Positions 25,679 through 34,278 of a DNA stretch of 64,000 bases are shown here, piece by piece. The translations under genes and the position numbers were made by a program. The notes beneath the pieces are model-generated. The model did not search any database, was not told where the DNA came from, and saw nothing but the letters and a program-made list of their open reading frames with translations. The DNA comes from SKKY01 sp965228015 (lineage in GTDB: Bacteria; Bacillota; Peptococcia; Peptococcales; SKKY01). The DNA lies in contig OZ245787.1 in the NCBI GenBank assembly GCA_965228015.1, positions 1,240,001 through 1,304,000 on the forward strand, given 5' to 3'. Each line of letters begins with the position of its first letter. Position 1 is the first letter of the stretch.

Positions 25679-26499
25679 TCAATCTTTCCAAATGCACCCA
25701 AAAAGTTTAACCTTTGAGGATTTTTCTTTAATATTTTCTATTATTGTCTGGTTTTCCTATAAAGAAAGGTCTCCCTCACAATCAATTATAAAAATATACC
25801 TGCCTAAGTGATGTTTCCCCGGTCTCGATTCAATTTTGGTCAGGTTTATCCCTTTATCTCTAAAAAATTCCATTATTTCAAGCAAACCTCCCGGCCTGTC
25901 ATCCTTAAGCTGAAAGGAAATTGAGCTTTTTACAGTTCTGTCAGCCTTCTCATTTCTCTTTGATACAAGATAGAATCTGGTTTGATTCATTTCATAATCA
26001 CCAATATTTTTTTGATTATTCTTATATCATTTTCTTCGAATGAAAAAGAAGGAACAATAGCTAAGCTGTTCTCAGGAAATTCTTTTATATAATCAAGACT
26101 TTGTAACGTGCTTCTTATTGAAATTTTTTCTGCTTCTGGGTAATTTTTTTTAAGAAAAATTCTACATTGAGCTAATGCTTGAGGATGAGAATAAATTTTC
26201 TCTCCTTTAATCAGCCTGTAGGAAGCAGCAAGATTATGATTTATATTTAATACAATTTCATAAATTACGTTTAATCTTACTTCGTTAATTAAAATATCAA
26301 TACTTGTATTTACGCTGCCTTCAATGGAATTTTCAATAGGAACAACTCCATAATCATATCTGCCTTCCTCTGTCCCATAGAGAACCTTCAATATCACCGC
26401 AAGGCAAAAAACAGCATCTTTATATTTGTCCAGTTTTATCAATTTATTAGCTGCAGTTGAAGTAAATGTCCCCTTGGGACCTAGATAAACAATTTTTAT
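25679..26499 (-). pseudogene. pheA: Prephenate dehydratase, interrupted
   Basis: If repaired, about 273 residues converting prephenate to phenylpyruvate. Catalytic domain: IVYLGPKGTFTS, PIENSIEGSVN, YSHPQALAQC; C-terminal ACT domain FQLKDDRPGGLLEIMEFF and KIESRPGKHHLGRYIFIIDCEGD, the ESRP motif being the phenylalanine-binding signature. Lesions: the expected ATG is ATA at 26497-26499 (MKIVYLGP otherwise), the T7 run at 26007-26013 lacks one base, and an in-frame TAG at 25757-25759 precedes the last 25 residues (ENQTIIENI to the C-terminal WKD). Lies between aroF and tyrA. Confidence 0.85.
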
Positions 26500-26514
26500 T
26501 TATATAATCATCCT

Positions 26515-27534
26515 TTATATTTTTCTGCCAATAGCAGCTGCAATACTGCCAATTTCACTCATTAACTGATAGTATTTTTCCGGTGTTAAGGATTGAGGGC
26601 CATCAGACAGTGCACACTCTGGATTAGGGTGAACCTCAATAATTAAACCATCCGCACCACAAGCAACTGCAGCCTTAGACATTGGGCTTACAAGTTTCCA
26701 TTTTCCTGTTCCGTGACTTGGATCAACTATAACAGGCAGATGAGTAAGACTTTTTAGCAAAGGAACAGCTGATAAGTCCAGGGTATTCCTTGTCATTGTT
26801 TCAAAAGTTCTGATTCCTCTCTCACAAAACATAACATTTGGATTTCCACCATTTAAAATATATTCAGAGGCCATAATCCATTCTTCTATAGTTGAAGACA
26901 ATCCTCTTTTCAATAATACAGGCTTTTTAGATCTTGCAACTTCCATTAAAAGAGCAAAATTTTGCATATTTCTTGCACCTATTTGAATAATATCAACATA
27001 TTCTGCAACTAAATCTACATCTCTTGTATCTACAACCTCAGATATAATTTTAAGACCAAACTGTTCTCCAGCCTCTTTCATATATTTCAGGCCTTCTTCC
27101 TTTAAGCCCTGAAAATCATATGGAGAAGTTCTTGGCTTAAATGCACCACCGCGAAGAATTTTTGCACCACCCTTAGCTGCAATTTCTGCAACTTCCAAGG
27201 CTTCATCCCGTCCTTCTATTGCGCAGGGACCAGCCATTATATGGAATTTATCCCCGCCAATTTCCAAATCCCCAACTTTTATAACTGTATTTTCACTATG
27301 AAAATCTCTGCTGGCCAATTTATATTTACTTAAAATAGGTACTACCTTTTCAACACCTGGAAGAGCTTCCAGATCAAGATTGTTCTTAGTTAAGTATGAT
27401 CTTTCTCCAACTGCACCAATAATTGTTTTCTCAACACCTTCAGAAAGGTGAATTTTAAAACCCTGAGCCTCTAATCTATTTAATACATGCTGAACTTTAT
27501 CTTTTGATGCTCCTTTTTCCATTACAATAATCAT
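26515..27534 (-). CDS. aroF: DAHP synthase (AroF/AroA-gamma family)
   Basis: First step of aromatic biosynthesis: PEP plus erythrose 4-phosphate to DAHP. 339 residues from ATG 27532-27534, which has a GGAGG site eight bases upstream; a TTG five codons earlier would overlap that site. An N-terminal ferredoxin-like regulatory domain (IIVMEKGASKDKVQHVLNRL, about 1-70) precedes the catalytic barrel (AGPCAIEGRDEALEVA, GGAFKPRTSPYDFQG, VDPSHGTGKW), as in Thermotoga-type enzymes. First structural gene of the aromatic operon, preceded by a leader with a small peptide and terminator. Confidence 0.95.
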   Translation of the reverse strand: MIIVMEKGASKDKVQHVLNRLEAQGFKIHLSEGVEKTIIGAVGERSYLTKNNLDLEALPGVEKVVPILSKYKLASRDFHSENTVIKVGDLEIGGDKFHIMAGPCAIEGRDEALEVAEIAAKGGAKILRGGAFKPRTSPYDFQGLKEEGLKYMKEAGEQFGLKIISEVVDTRDVDLVAEYVDIIQIGARNMQNFALLMEVARSKKPVLLKRGLSSTIEEWIMASEYILNGGNPNVMFCERGIRTFETMTRNTLDLSAVPLLKSLTHLPVIVDPSHGTGKWKLVSPMSKAAVACGADGLIIEVHPNPECALSDGPQSLTPEKYYQLMSEIGSIAAAIGRKI

Positions 27535-27576
27535 ATAGAATACCTCCAAATTTATTTTATATAAGTTTATGTTTTT

Positions 27577-27639
27577 CTACAAAAAATCCCCAAAGCGGGG
27601 ATAGGTATTCTTAAAAAAAGACGCAATTGTTCTGTCCAT
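27577..27639 (-). CDS. Leader peptide of the aromatic operon (candidate attenuation peptide)
   Basis: A 20-codon frame starting ATG at 27637-27639 behind an AAAGGAG ribosome-binding site, sequence MDRTIASFFKNTYPRFGDFL, ending TAG at 27577-27579. Four of the 20 codons are Phe (two adjacent TTT at positions 8-9) and one is Tyr, the products of the operon. The reading frame overlaps a rho-independent terminator whose stem begins at codon 13. This is the architecture expected of an amino-acid-sensing leader peptide, though the stop lying beyond the hairpin differs from classical trp/phe attenuators. Confidence 0.6.
   Translation of the reverse strand: MDRTIASFFKNTYPRFGDFL
27581..27602 (-). terminator. 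Terminator/attenuator in the aroF leader
   Basis: Perfect ATCCCC / GGGGAT stem with loop GCTTT, then six T on the minus strand, 47 bases before the aroF start. A segment AAAGCGG at 27696-27702 near the transcript 5' end is complementary to CCGCTTT of this hairpin and could act as an antiterminator. Confidence 0.75.
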
Positions 27640-27707
27640 ATTTTATTCTCCTTTCCTGCCATTCTACCATTCTACATAAAGACGGACTACCATAGCCGCT
27701 TTCGGAA

Positions 27708-27736
27708 ATTATACTACTATTATCTTTTCAACGCAA
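27708..27736 (-). promoter_or_regulatory. Promoter of the aromatic operon
   Basis: Minus-strand TTGCGT (27731-27736), 17-base spacer, TATAAT (27708-27713). It places the transcript start near 27701, giving a leader of about 165 bases that includes the peptide and terminator. Confidence 0.7.
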
Positions 27737-27789
27737 TTTGAATATCATATACAAAACAAGAGCAATCAAAATATAAGAGAGCTTAAAGA

Positions 27790-28239
27790 TCATTCCACTT
27801 CCTCACAAAAAATACCTTTATCATAAAAAGTACCCCTGGAAACTGCAACGAGAATACCTTTTTGATTAAATACTTCACTTTCTGCAATAATTATCTTCTT
27901 CCCATAATCTGCAACTTTGGCCTCTGTAAATAAATTATCACCTAGTTCCGCTACAGAAATATGATTCATGCTGGACTGCAAGGTAACAACATTTCTGTTT
28001 ATTGTACGAATTGCCATGCCCATTGCAGTGTCAAGCAATGCATAAGCAACTGCTCCGTGAGCAATATTTCTTGGATTAATATGGAAATCCTGAATCCGCA
28101 AACTCATTTTTGCCACTCCCGGCCCAAGCTCCGTTAAATACAAATCAAAATGTTTATGGTAGTTACAGTTGACATTGGCCTGAACAATTTTATCGAAAAG
28201 TTTTTCAGGTAAACCTTTATTTAAAACTTTTATACTCAT
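27790..28239 (-). CDS. PaaI-type hotdog thioesterase
   Basis: About 149 residues from the ATG at 28237-28239, favoured by an AAAGGA site; a TTG three codons earlier is possible. A hotdog fold with the PaaI signature NPRNIAHGAVAYALLDTAMGMAIRT, then a second strand block ending SVAELGDNLFTEAKV. Members hydrolyse acyl-CoA thioesters; the substrate cannot be told. It follows the Fpg-like gene by 28 bases and precedes the promoter of the aromatic operon, whose direction is the same. Confidence 0.82.
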   Translation of the reverse strand: MSIKVLNKGLPEKLFDKIVQANVNCNYHKHFDLYLTELGPGVAKMSLRIQDFHINPRNIAHGAVAYALLDTAMGMAIRTINRNVVTLQSSMNHISVAELGDNLFTEAKVADYGKKIIIAESEVFNQKGILVAVSRGTFYDKGIFCEEVE

Positions 28240-28267
28240 TTTAATCAATTCCTTTTATTTATAATAA

Positions 28268-28981
28268 TTAAGATAAGCTTTTTAAATTATATGTTCCCGT
28301 CTTTTTATCATTCTTGCTAAAGGGCTCTTTAATTTTTCCATTTCCCGCCAAAGCTCCCTGAATAACATTTTGAATAGCATGAAATAAATTATTTGCTTCC
28401 TTCATATTTAAACTACCTGCTTCTCTGGAAGGATCTATTTCAGCTGCTAGTAAAATATCTCCAGCAAAACCCGGATCTATTCCTTTAATTTCTTTCTCAC
28501 TAATCAGGGCTTCATAAATAGTACCATTAGATTCCATCATTAATTTATTTAAAGGATCCATGCTAAATTTCTCATCTAGAGGATCTATTTTTAAATTATT
28601 TAAGTATTCCTTACGTTCATCTTCCGCAACTATCTCAATAAAAGTCTTTTCATCCCCTGTAATGAAAAAGGATTTCCCATCAAGAAATTCAATTTTTAAT
28701 ACGTAATCCTGAGAGAATTCCTCTCCTTTTTCCGCCAGATACATTCTTCCGTTAAAACCAAGTTTTACCATATAATTTACCGCATTCCCTATAGTTAAAT
28801 TGATAATGCCTGATTTTCTGTTAATGTAAATAAACATCTGCCCCGTTAAAGCATCTTCAAAAATTTTCTTTTCAATATTTATATTTTTCTCTTTTACATC
28901 TGCTTTTACAATCTTCTTATAAAACAAAACTTCTCTGATCTTTCTAAGATATATTTCAACTTCAACAATACCAGTATACAT
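28268..28981 (-). CDS. Fpg/Nei-fold DNA-glycosylase homologue, probably non-catalytic
   Basis: The C-terminal half aligns well with the H2TH domain of MutM/Nei: ALISEKEIKGIDPGFAGDIL, then LAAEIDPSREAGSLNMKE matches the family pattern LF.AGIHP.R.A.SL. The N-terminal half has the beta-rich layout, ending DGKSFFITGDEKTF. But the catalytic N-terminus is missing: instead of Met-Pro-Glu it reads MYTGIVEVEIY, the conserved Asn of VGNIYA is replaced (IDPGFA), and the C-terminal Cys4 zinc finger is absent; the protein ends after about 237 residues in a basic tail. It likely binds DNA or RNA without glycosylase chemistry. Sits between thiI and the thioesterase gene. Confidence 0.75.
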   Translation of the reverse strand: MYTGIVEVEIYLRKIREVLFYKKIVKADVKEKNINIEKKIFEDALTGQMFIYINRKSGIINLTIGNAVNYMVKLGFNGRMYLAEKGEEFSQDYVLKIEFLDGKSFFITGDEKTFIEIVAEDERKEYLNNLKIDPLDEKFSMDPLNKLMMESNGTIYEALISEKEIKGIDPGFAGDILLAAEIDPSREAGSLNMKEANNLFHAIQNVIQGALAGNGKIKEPFSKNDKKTGTYNLKSLS

Positions 28982-29000
28982 ATATTCCCTCCTGTATTTT

Positions 29001-30200
29001 TTAAAATAATCCTAAATCACTATCTTGATTTCCTGTTATTTTTAATACTTCAATATTCTTTACAGCCCTTTCAACCAGGCCTTCTATATCTAAAACTTCC
29101 TCGCATTCCTCTGCCAAAAAGATTTGAGGTTTTGTTTTTGGTTCTTTAGGGAGAAAAGCTGTACAACAATCTTCATAAGGTTCTATTGATGTTTTGTATG
29201 TTCCTATTTCTTTGGCAACCTTAATTATTTCTTCTTTATCCATTGTAACTAAAGGACGCAATACAGGAATATTTATTACCTGATTTATTGTTGCCATACT
29301 ATTAAGAGTCTGGCTTGCAACCTGACCAACTGACTCACCTGTAACCAAAGCCAGGCAATCATTATCTGCAGCAACTCTTTCTGAAATATGAAACATAAAT
29401 CTTCTCATTATTGTTATCCAATAAGATTCTTCACACTTCTTGGCAATTTCCTCCTGTATCTCGGTAAAAGGAACCACATGAACATAAAAATTCCCCTTAT
29501 ATTCAGATAAAATTTCAGACAATTCCACAACCTTTTCCCTTGCTCTTTGGCTGGTATATGGATAACTAAAAAAATGAATTCCTAATAATTCTATCCCTTT
29601 TCTTGCCGCAAGATACCCTGCAACAGGACTATCAATACCACCAGACAGCAACAAAAGACCTCTGCCTGCAGAATTTACAGGCATCCCACCTGCACCTGCT
29701 TCTTTTTTAGTATAGATATAACTAAAATCTTGTCTGATTTCTACAAATATTTCCATTTCAGGGTTGTGAACATCAACTTTAATATCAGGAAACTTTTTAA
29801 GAACAATTCCTCCTATTTCTCTGCTTACTTCTGGAGATTTCATTGGATAGTTTTTGTCTGCTCTCCTTGTTACAACCTTAAAAGTAGAAGGCAGTTCCTT
29901 TAAACCTTCAATTTCCCTTATAATTGTTCTGGATATCTCCTCAAAAGCTGTTCCTGTCTTAATTACCGGGCTAAAGGAAACTATCCCAAACACTTTTTTT
30001 AACACCGGGTAATATTTTTCAGGAGAATCCCCATTTAAAGATATAAAGATACGCCCTTTTTCAAAACTGGTTTGAACTGTATCACCATATTCTCTCTTTA
30101 CTTTAAATTTTAGGTCTTTAATTAATTTTTTTATAAACCGCATTTGGTTTTTTCCCTTAAGGCCAATTTCGCCATAACGGATTAAGATATGATCGTACAC
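29001..30200 (-). CDS. thiI: tRNA 4-thiouridine sulfurtransferase ThiI (no rhodanese domain)
   Basis: Makes s4U8 in tRNA and may supply sulfur for thiamine. 399 residues: ferredoxin-like and THUMP domain (RYGEIGLKGKNQMRFIKKL at the start), then a PP-loop ATP pyrophosphatase with LLLLSGGIDSPVAGYLA and the family segment SVGQVASQTL. The C-terminal rhodanese domain of the E. coli enzyme is absent, as in Bacillus, where a dedicated cysteine desulfurase (NifZ) donates sulfur; the iscS gene directly upstream fills that role. GTG start with an AGGAGG site. Confidence 0.94.
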   Translation of the reverse strand: MYDHILIRYGEIGLKGKNQMRFIKKLIKDLKFKVKREYGDTVQTSFEKGRIFISLNGDSPEKYYPVLKKVFGIVSFSPVIKTGTAFEEISRTIIREIEGLKELPSTFKVVTRRADKNYPMKSPEVSREIGGIVLKKFPDIKVDVHNPEMEIFVEIRQDFSYIYTKKEAGAGGMPVNSAGRGLLLLSGGIDSPVAGYLAARKGIELLGIHFFSYPYTSQRAREKVVELSEILSEYKGNFYVHVVPFTEIQEEIAKKCEESYWITIMRRFMFHISERVAADNDCLALVTGESVGQVASQTLNSMATINQVINIPVLRPLVTMDKEEIIKVAKEIGTYKTSIEPYEDCCTAFLPKEPKTKPQIFLAEECEEVLDIEGLVERAVKNIEVLKITGNQDSDLGLF

Positions 30201-30218
30201 CTTGCCCTCCTGTTTGTC

Positions 30219-31361
30219 TTAGCCCAATCTTTCCAGGGCTTCTTTTAATTTTTCAATTATATAATTAATTTCTTTTTCTTCAGGCCACTGGCCAAGAGCC
30301 ATGCTGATCCTTATTGCACCTTTAAGATATTTTTCATCCAGATTCATGGCTTTAAGAACATGACTATATGATTTATCTTTTCCTGAACATGCTGATCCAG
30401 TAGAAACATAAATTTTATTTTCTTCCAGAAAATGAAGGATGGTTTCCCCCCTTATACCTGGTAATGAACAATTCAATATATATGAACTGCTCCTCTCGTC
30501 AATATAAGAATTTATTTTTATTGAGGGTATAACCTCTTTTAGTTTTTCTGCAAACTTTTTCTTTTTTAACAGATTTTCCTCAGCAAGTGAAAGATAATCA
30601 TCTTTATATAACTGAACTGCTTTTGCAAGACCAGCAATACCAGGAACATTTTCCGTACCAGAACGTAACCCTTTTTCCTGACCACCACCTAAAAAAACTG
30701 GCTTTATTCTTATTTTATTATTTATATATATAGCACCAATCCCTTTAGGACCATTAATTTTATGGCCAGATATGCTATATCCATCAATTTTTCTATCCTT
30801 AAGACTAAAAGGAACTTTTAAAAAACCTTGAACACCATCTGAAAAAAATAAGGATCGAGATCTTTCCTTTACGATTTTTGCGACTTCTTCAATAGGTTGA
30901 ATTGCTCCCGTTTCATTGTTAACATGCATAATTGCAGTCAAAACCGTTTCCGGAGAAATTTCGTTTTTTAATTCCTCAAGAGAAATCAAACCAAATTCAT
31001 CTACATCAAGCCAGCTAACCCTCCAACCATTTTCTTCATAAGAACGTATAACTTCCAATACAGAGGGGTGTTCAATTTTAGTTGTAATTATGTGATTTCC
31101 ACGTTCTTTATATTCTTCTAATACACCTTTTATGAACAAATTATTGGTTTCTGTACCCCCAGAAGTAAAATATATTTCATCCGAGGAAACCTGCAAGAAA
31201 TTACTTATTATTTTTCTTGACTGTTTTAAAACTCTTTCAGACAAAACACCCATCTCATGAAGAGATGATGGATTCCCCCAATACTTTTCCATTACAGAAT
31301 TGATAGTATTTATAACTTCTTTATTTGTTTTTGTTGTCGAAGAATTATCAAGATAAAGCAA
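30219..31361 (-). CDS. Cysteine desulfurase paired with ThiI (NifZ/IscS type)
   Basis: PLP enzyme that removes sulfur from cysteine. 380 residues, complete. Motifs: YLDNSSTTKTNKEV, TSGGTETNNLF, ANNETGAIQPI analogue (HVNNETGAIQPIEE), PLP lysine in SISGHKINGPKG, and the catalytic cysteine loop VSTGSACSGKDKSYSH. Start is TTG with AAAGGG upstream. It lies 18 bases before thiI, the pairing typical of Firmicutes. A second cysteine desulfurase is at 32669-33829 with iscU, so this one is probably for thio-tRNA. Confidence 0.93.
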   Translation of the reverse strand: MLYLDNSSTTKTNKEVINTINSVMEKYWGNPSSLHEMGVLSERVLKQSRKIISNFLQVSSDEIYFTSGGTETNNLFIKGVLEEYKERGNHIITTKIEHPSVLEVIRSYEENGWRVSWLDVDEFGLISLEELKNEISPETVLTAIMHVNNETGAIQPIEEVAKIVKERSRSLFFSDGVQGFLKVPFSLKDRKIDGYSISGHKINGPKGIGAIYINNKIRIKPVFLGGGQEKGLRSGTENVPGIAGLAKAVQLYKDDYLSLAEENLLKKKKFAEKLKEVIPSIKINSYIDERSSSYILNCSLPGIRGETILHFLEENKIYVSTGSACSGKDKSYSHVLKAMNLDEKYLKGAIRISMALGQWPEEKEINYIIEKLKEALERLG

Positions 31362-31411
31362 TCATTACACCCTTTATTATTTATTTAAAAACATTCATTA
31401 TATTTTAACAT

Positions 31412-31440
31412 AAAAACGGAGGAGAACGACCCCTCCTCCG
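31412..31440 (-). terminator. Terminator after the sigma-factor gene
   Basis: CGGAGGAG / CTCCTCCG stem with an eight-base loop and T5 on the minus strand, eight bases past the repaired stop of the sigma gene. It sets the sigma gene apart from iscS-thiI. Confidence 0.85.
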
Positions 31441-31447
31441 GAAAAAT

Positions 31448-32083
31448 TTATTGTTCAAGTATATCCTCAGATTTAATTTTCTTCCTGATTCTATAAATAG
31501 TGTTATCTACTTTTTTTATCGATATGTTAAGTTTTTCACCAATTTCTTTATAGGAATAACCTTCTTATCTTAATTGAAGGATTCCTCCGCTTTCCCTTGA
31601 AATCTCAGTATTAAATTTATTTAAATATTCTTTTTTTAATTCTTCAAAAATAAAATCTCTTTCAATATCCCCCTTGAAATCCGGCAAATCTATTTCTAAA
31701 GAATAAACATCCTTACTGGGCAAAGCTTTTCTTGTCATAGCGTCAGTATGAATTGTAGTTCCTTTCTTGGTTCTTTTTCTTAACGCACTTGCCATTCTGC
31801 GGTTAATACAAATATATGCAAAACTTTCCAAGCTAATTGAGTTTTCTAAATTATTATAATTCATTACACTTTGCCAAAAAGCAATTTTACACTCCTGAAT
31901 CACATCATCCATTTCCCCGTCTTGGAAATAATACCTTTTTGATATTCTTAAAATAAGTCTTTCGTATATCCGGAGTAATTCTTCAAGAGCTCTTGCTTCT
32001 CCCATCTGACTTTGCCATACTAATTCTCCAATTCCTTTTTCTTTCATTGCTGGATCGTCTGCATTTTCACCTAGTACATTCAT
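31448..32083 (-). pseudogene. SigH-like RNA polymerase sigma factor, in-frame stop before region 4
   Basis: Sigma-70 family protein of about 211 residues with the SigH-type layout: region 2 (ERLILRISKRYYFQDGEMDDVIQECKIAFWQSV) and region 4 helix-turn-helix GYSYKEIGEKLNISIKKVDNTIYRI. A TAA at 31565-31567 lies in frame just before region 4; a single C-to-T change of CAA would explain it, giving LRQEGYSYKEIG. As sequenced the product lacks the -35-binding domain. SigH controls early sporulation and competence in Bacillus; in this organism the role is unknown. It stands alone between the isc and thiI clusters. Confidence 0.75.
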
Positions 32084-32168
32084 TAAACTACCTTCCTTCT
32101 ATATTTTTAAATGTCCGAAAACAGATATTAAGGCTATAATAACATGGTTTCATCTGTAGTAAAGGCAC

Positions 32169-32206
32169 AGTAAAAATGCGGGTATCTGCATACCCGCATT
32201 TTTACT
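32169..32206 (-). terminator. Strong terminator after iscU
   Basis: A 17-base perfect inverted repeat (arms 32169-32185 and 32190-32206) around loop CTGC, with T5 in the 3' arm on the minus strand. A partial outer repeat (CTGTAGTAAA / TTTACTACAG) flanks it. Confidence 0.85.
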
Positions 32207-32239
32207 ACAGATTTAGCTATAAAATATTTTCTTGAGAAT

Positions 32240-32656
32240 TTAGTGGTGATCATCATCTGGAACAAAATCTTTTAATTCTGGAATATCTAGATTGTTTTTA
32301 TCTGCATAGTCTTTTAATGCTGATTTGAAAGCCTGCTCTGCTAATACTGAACAGCGAACTTTTACCGGTGGTAATCCATCTAAAGACTCTATAACATCTT
32401 TATTGGTTATCGTTAGAGCTTCTTTTATAGTTTTTCCCTTTATAAGATCTGTTGCCATACTTGAACTGGCAATAGTAGAAGCACATCCAAAAGTTTTAAA
32501 TTTAATATCAGTAATAATATCATCTTCTATTTTAAGGTACATTTTCATAACGTCACCACATTTTACATTCCCGACTTCACCAATGCCATCAGCATTTTCT
32601 ATTTCCCCAACATTATGCGGTTCCATAAAATGCTCCATTACTTTTTTAGTATACAT
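32240..32656 (-). CDS. iscU: Iron-sulfur cluster scaffold IscU/NifU N-terminal type
   Basis: Scaffold on which [2Fe-2S]/[4Fe-4S] clusters are built with sulfur from cysteine desulfurase. 138 residues; the three scaffold cysteines are Cys33 (GNVKCGD), Cys58 (FGCASTIASSS) and Cys102 (VRCSVLAEQA). The His that usually precedes the third Cys is Arg here. The tail DDDHH is acidic and histidine-rich. GGAGG precedes the ATG. Completes the iscR-iscS-iscU operon and is followed by a strong terminator. Confidence 0.93.
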   Translation of the reverse strand: MYTKKVMEHFMEPHNVGEIENADGIGEVGNVKCGDVMKMYLKIEDDIITDIKFKTFGCASTIASSSMATDLIKGKTIKEALTITNKDVIESLDGLPPVKVRCSVLAEQAFKSALKDYADKNNLDIPELKDFVPDDDHH

Positions 32657-32668
32657 AATTTCCTCCTT

Positions 32669-33829
32669 TTATAGCGGAGAAATTAATCTTAATTTCTCCG
32701 CTATTTCCTTTAAGCGATCTACAAAAAAATCTACTTCTTCCCTTGTGTTATTTTTACCTAAACTTATTCTCAGTGATCCATGAGCAGTACCATGATCAAG
32801 GCCAATAGCTAATAATACATGTGAGGGATCTAAACTCCCGGAAGTACAAGCAGAGCCACTGGAACAAGAAATACCAAAGTGGTCAAGGCTTAGAATTAAA
32901 GCTTCTCCTTCAATTCTTTTTATAGAGAAATTTACACTCCCTGGCAATCTGTTTTCCCTGAATCCATTAATAACAATATCAGAAATTTCACTAATTACTC
33001 TAAAAAAAGATAATCTCTTAAATCTGCTAAAGTTTTTGATTTCACTTCAAGATCCTTAACGGCAATTTCAGAAGCTTTTCCAAAACCAACAATCCCAATT
33101 ACATTTTCAGTTCCTGCCCGTTTTCCTTTCTCCTGCCCGCCACCATGAATAAGATTATTAATTACAACACCCTTTTTTATATATAGAGCACCTACACCCT
33201 TTGGTCCATATATTTTGTGAGCAGTTATTGTTAGAAGATCCATACCAAGATCCGCTACATCCACTAGTATATTACCAAAAGCCTGAACAGCATCTGTATG
33301 AACTAATATTGATTTATTGAAATCTTTAACAATTTTTGTAATTTCTTTTATAGGCTGTATTGTACCAATTTCATTGTTTGCCATCATAATTGATACAAAA
33401 ATAGTTTCATTAGATAAACGATTTTTTAATTGATCTAAATTTAATAAACCATCTGAATCCACATCTATATAACTAACAGAAAAACCATGTCTTTTTTCAA
33501 GATATTCAAAAGTGCGAAGAACTGCATGATGCTCAATTTTGGAAGTGATAATATGCTTGCCTTTATGAGAATTCTTTAATGCACTTCCAATAATTGCCCA
33601 ATTGTTTGATTCGCTTCCTCCGCTTGTAAAATATATTTCACCAACACTAGCTCCTATACCTTGAGAAACTCTCTCTCGCTAAGGAAATAGCCTTAACAGG
33701 GATATTGCTGTATTCATATATACTTGATGGGTTGCCAAAGTAATCTGTCAAAAAAGGATTCATTTCATCTAACACAGCTTCATCTATAAAAGTAGTCGCA
33801 GTATTATCAAAATATATATGTTTTTTCAT
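32669..33829 (-). pseudogene. iscS: Cysteine desulfurase IscS, two frameshifts
   Basis: If repaired, about 385 residues supplying sulfur to IscU. N-terminus YFDNTATTFIDEAV, then SGGSESNNWAIIG, PLP lysine TITAHKIYGPKG and catalytic cysteine loop CSSGSACTSGSLDPSH. Lesions: a CT dinucleotide-repeat run at 33669-33677 is two bases short (or one long), and the A7 run at 33002-33008 lacks one base. The start is taken as the ATG at 33829 with a GGAGTG site; a GTG three codons earlier is possible. Between iscR and iscU. Confidence 0.88.
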
Positions 33830-33846
33830 TATTTTCACTCCATTTA

Positions 33847-34236
33847 TTATTTGAGCAAATCTTCCAGAGTTGTTTTGAATAAAACTTCATCAATATTCAC
33901 CTTCAGTTTTGCCCAAAGATTTTTTGTCAGACATTTTTCTATCAAGTCACATTCCCTGCCTTTTAAACATTCCGTGGGATAAAATTCTTCAAATATCTGA
34001 ATAATATCTCCAACCAAAATTTCTGCAGGTTCTTTAGCAAGAAGATATCCTCCTTTAACTCCCCGTATACTTTTAACGATTCCTGCTTTTTTCAGTTTAG
34101 CAAAAATTTGTTCTAAATATCGTACAGAAAGAAACTGACTCTCTGATATCTTACTTAAAGGTATCAATTTTCCAGGATCTCTCGCTAACTCTAAAGTTGC
34201 ACGCAGCGCATATCTGCTTTGTGTATTCAACTGCAT
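33847..34236 (-). CDS. iscR: Rrf2-family iron-sulfur regulator IscR
   Basis: 129-residue winged-helix regulator: MQLNTQSRYALRATLELAR at the N-terminus, recognition helix LSVRYLEQIFAKLKKAGIV, and three cysteines spaced for a [2Fe-2S] cluster (CLKGRECDLIEKC). In related bacteria it represses or activates its isc operon according to cluster supply. First gene of iscR-iscS-iscU, 18 bases before iscS. Intact. Confidence 0.92.
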   Translation of the reverse strand: MQLNTQSRYALRATLELARDPGKLIPLSKISESQFLSVRYLEQIFAKLKKAGIVKSIRGVKGGYLLAKEPAEILVGDIIQIFEEFYPTECLKGRECDLIEKCLTKNLWAKLKVNIDEVLFKTTLEDLLK

Positions 34237-34278
34237 TAAAACACACCCTATCTATATTTTTATAAAAAACTTAATTAA

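Noticed and set aside
27577..27740. T-box riboswitch upstream of aroF
   Set aside because: No AGGGTGGNACCGCG T-box sequence or specifier loop can be seen; leader is too short (about 165 bases). The peptide/terminator arrangement explains it better.
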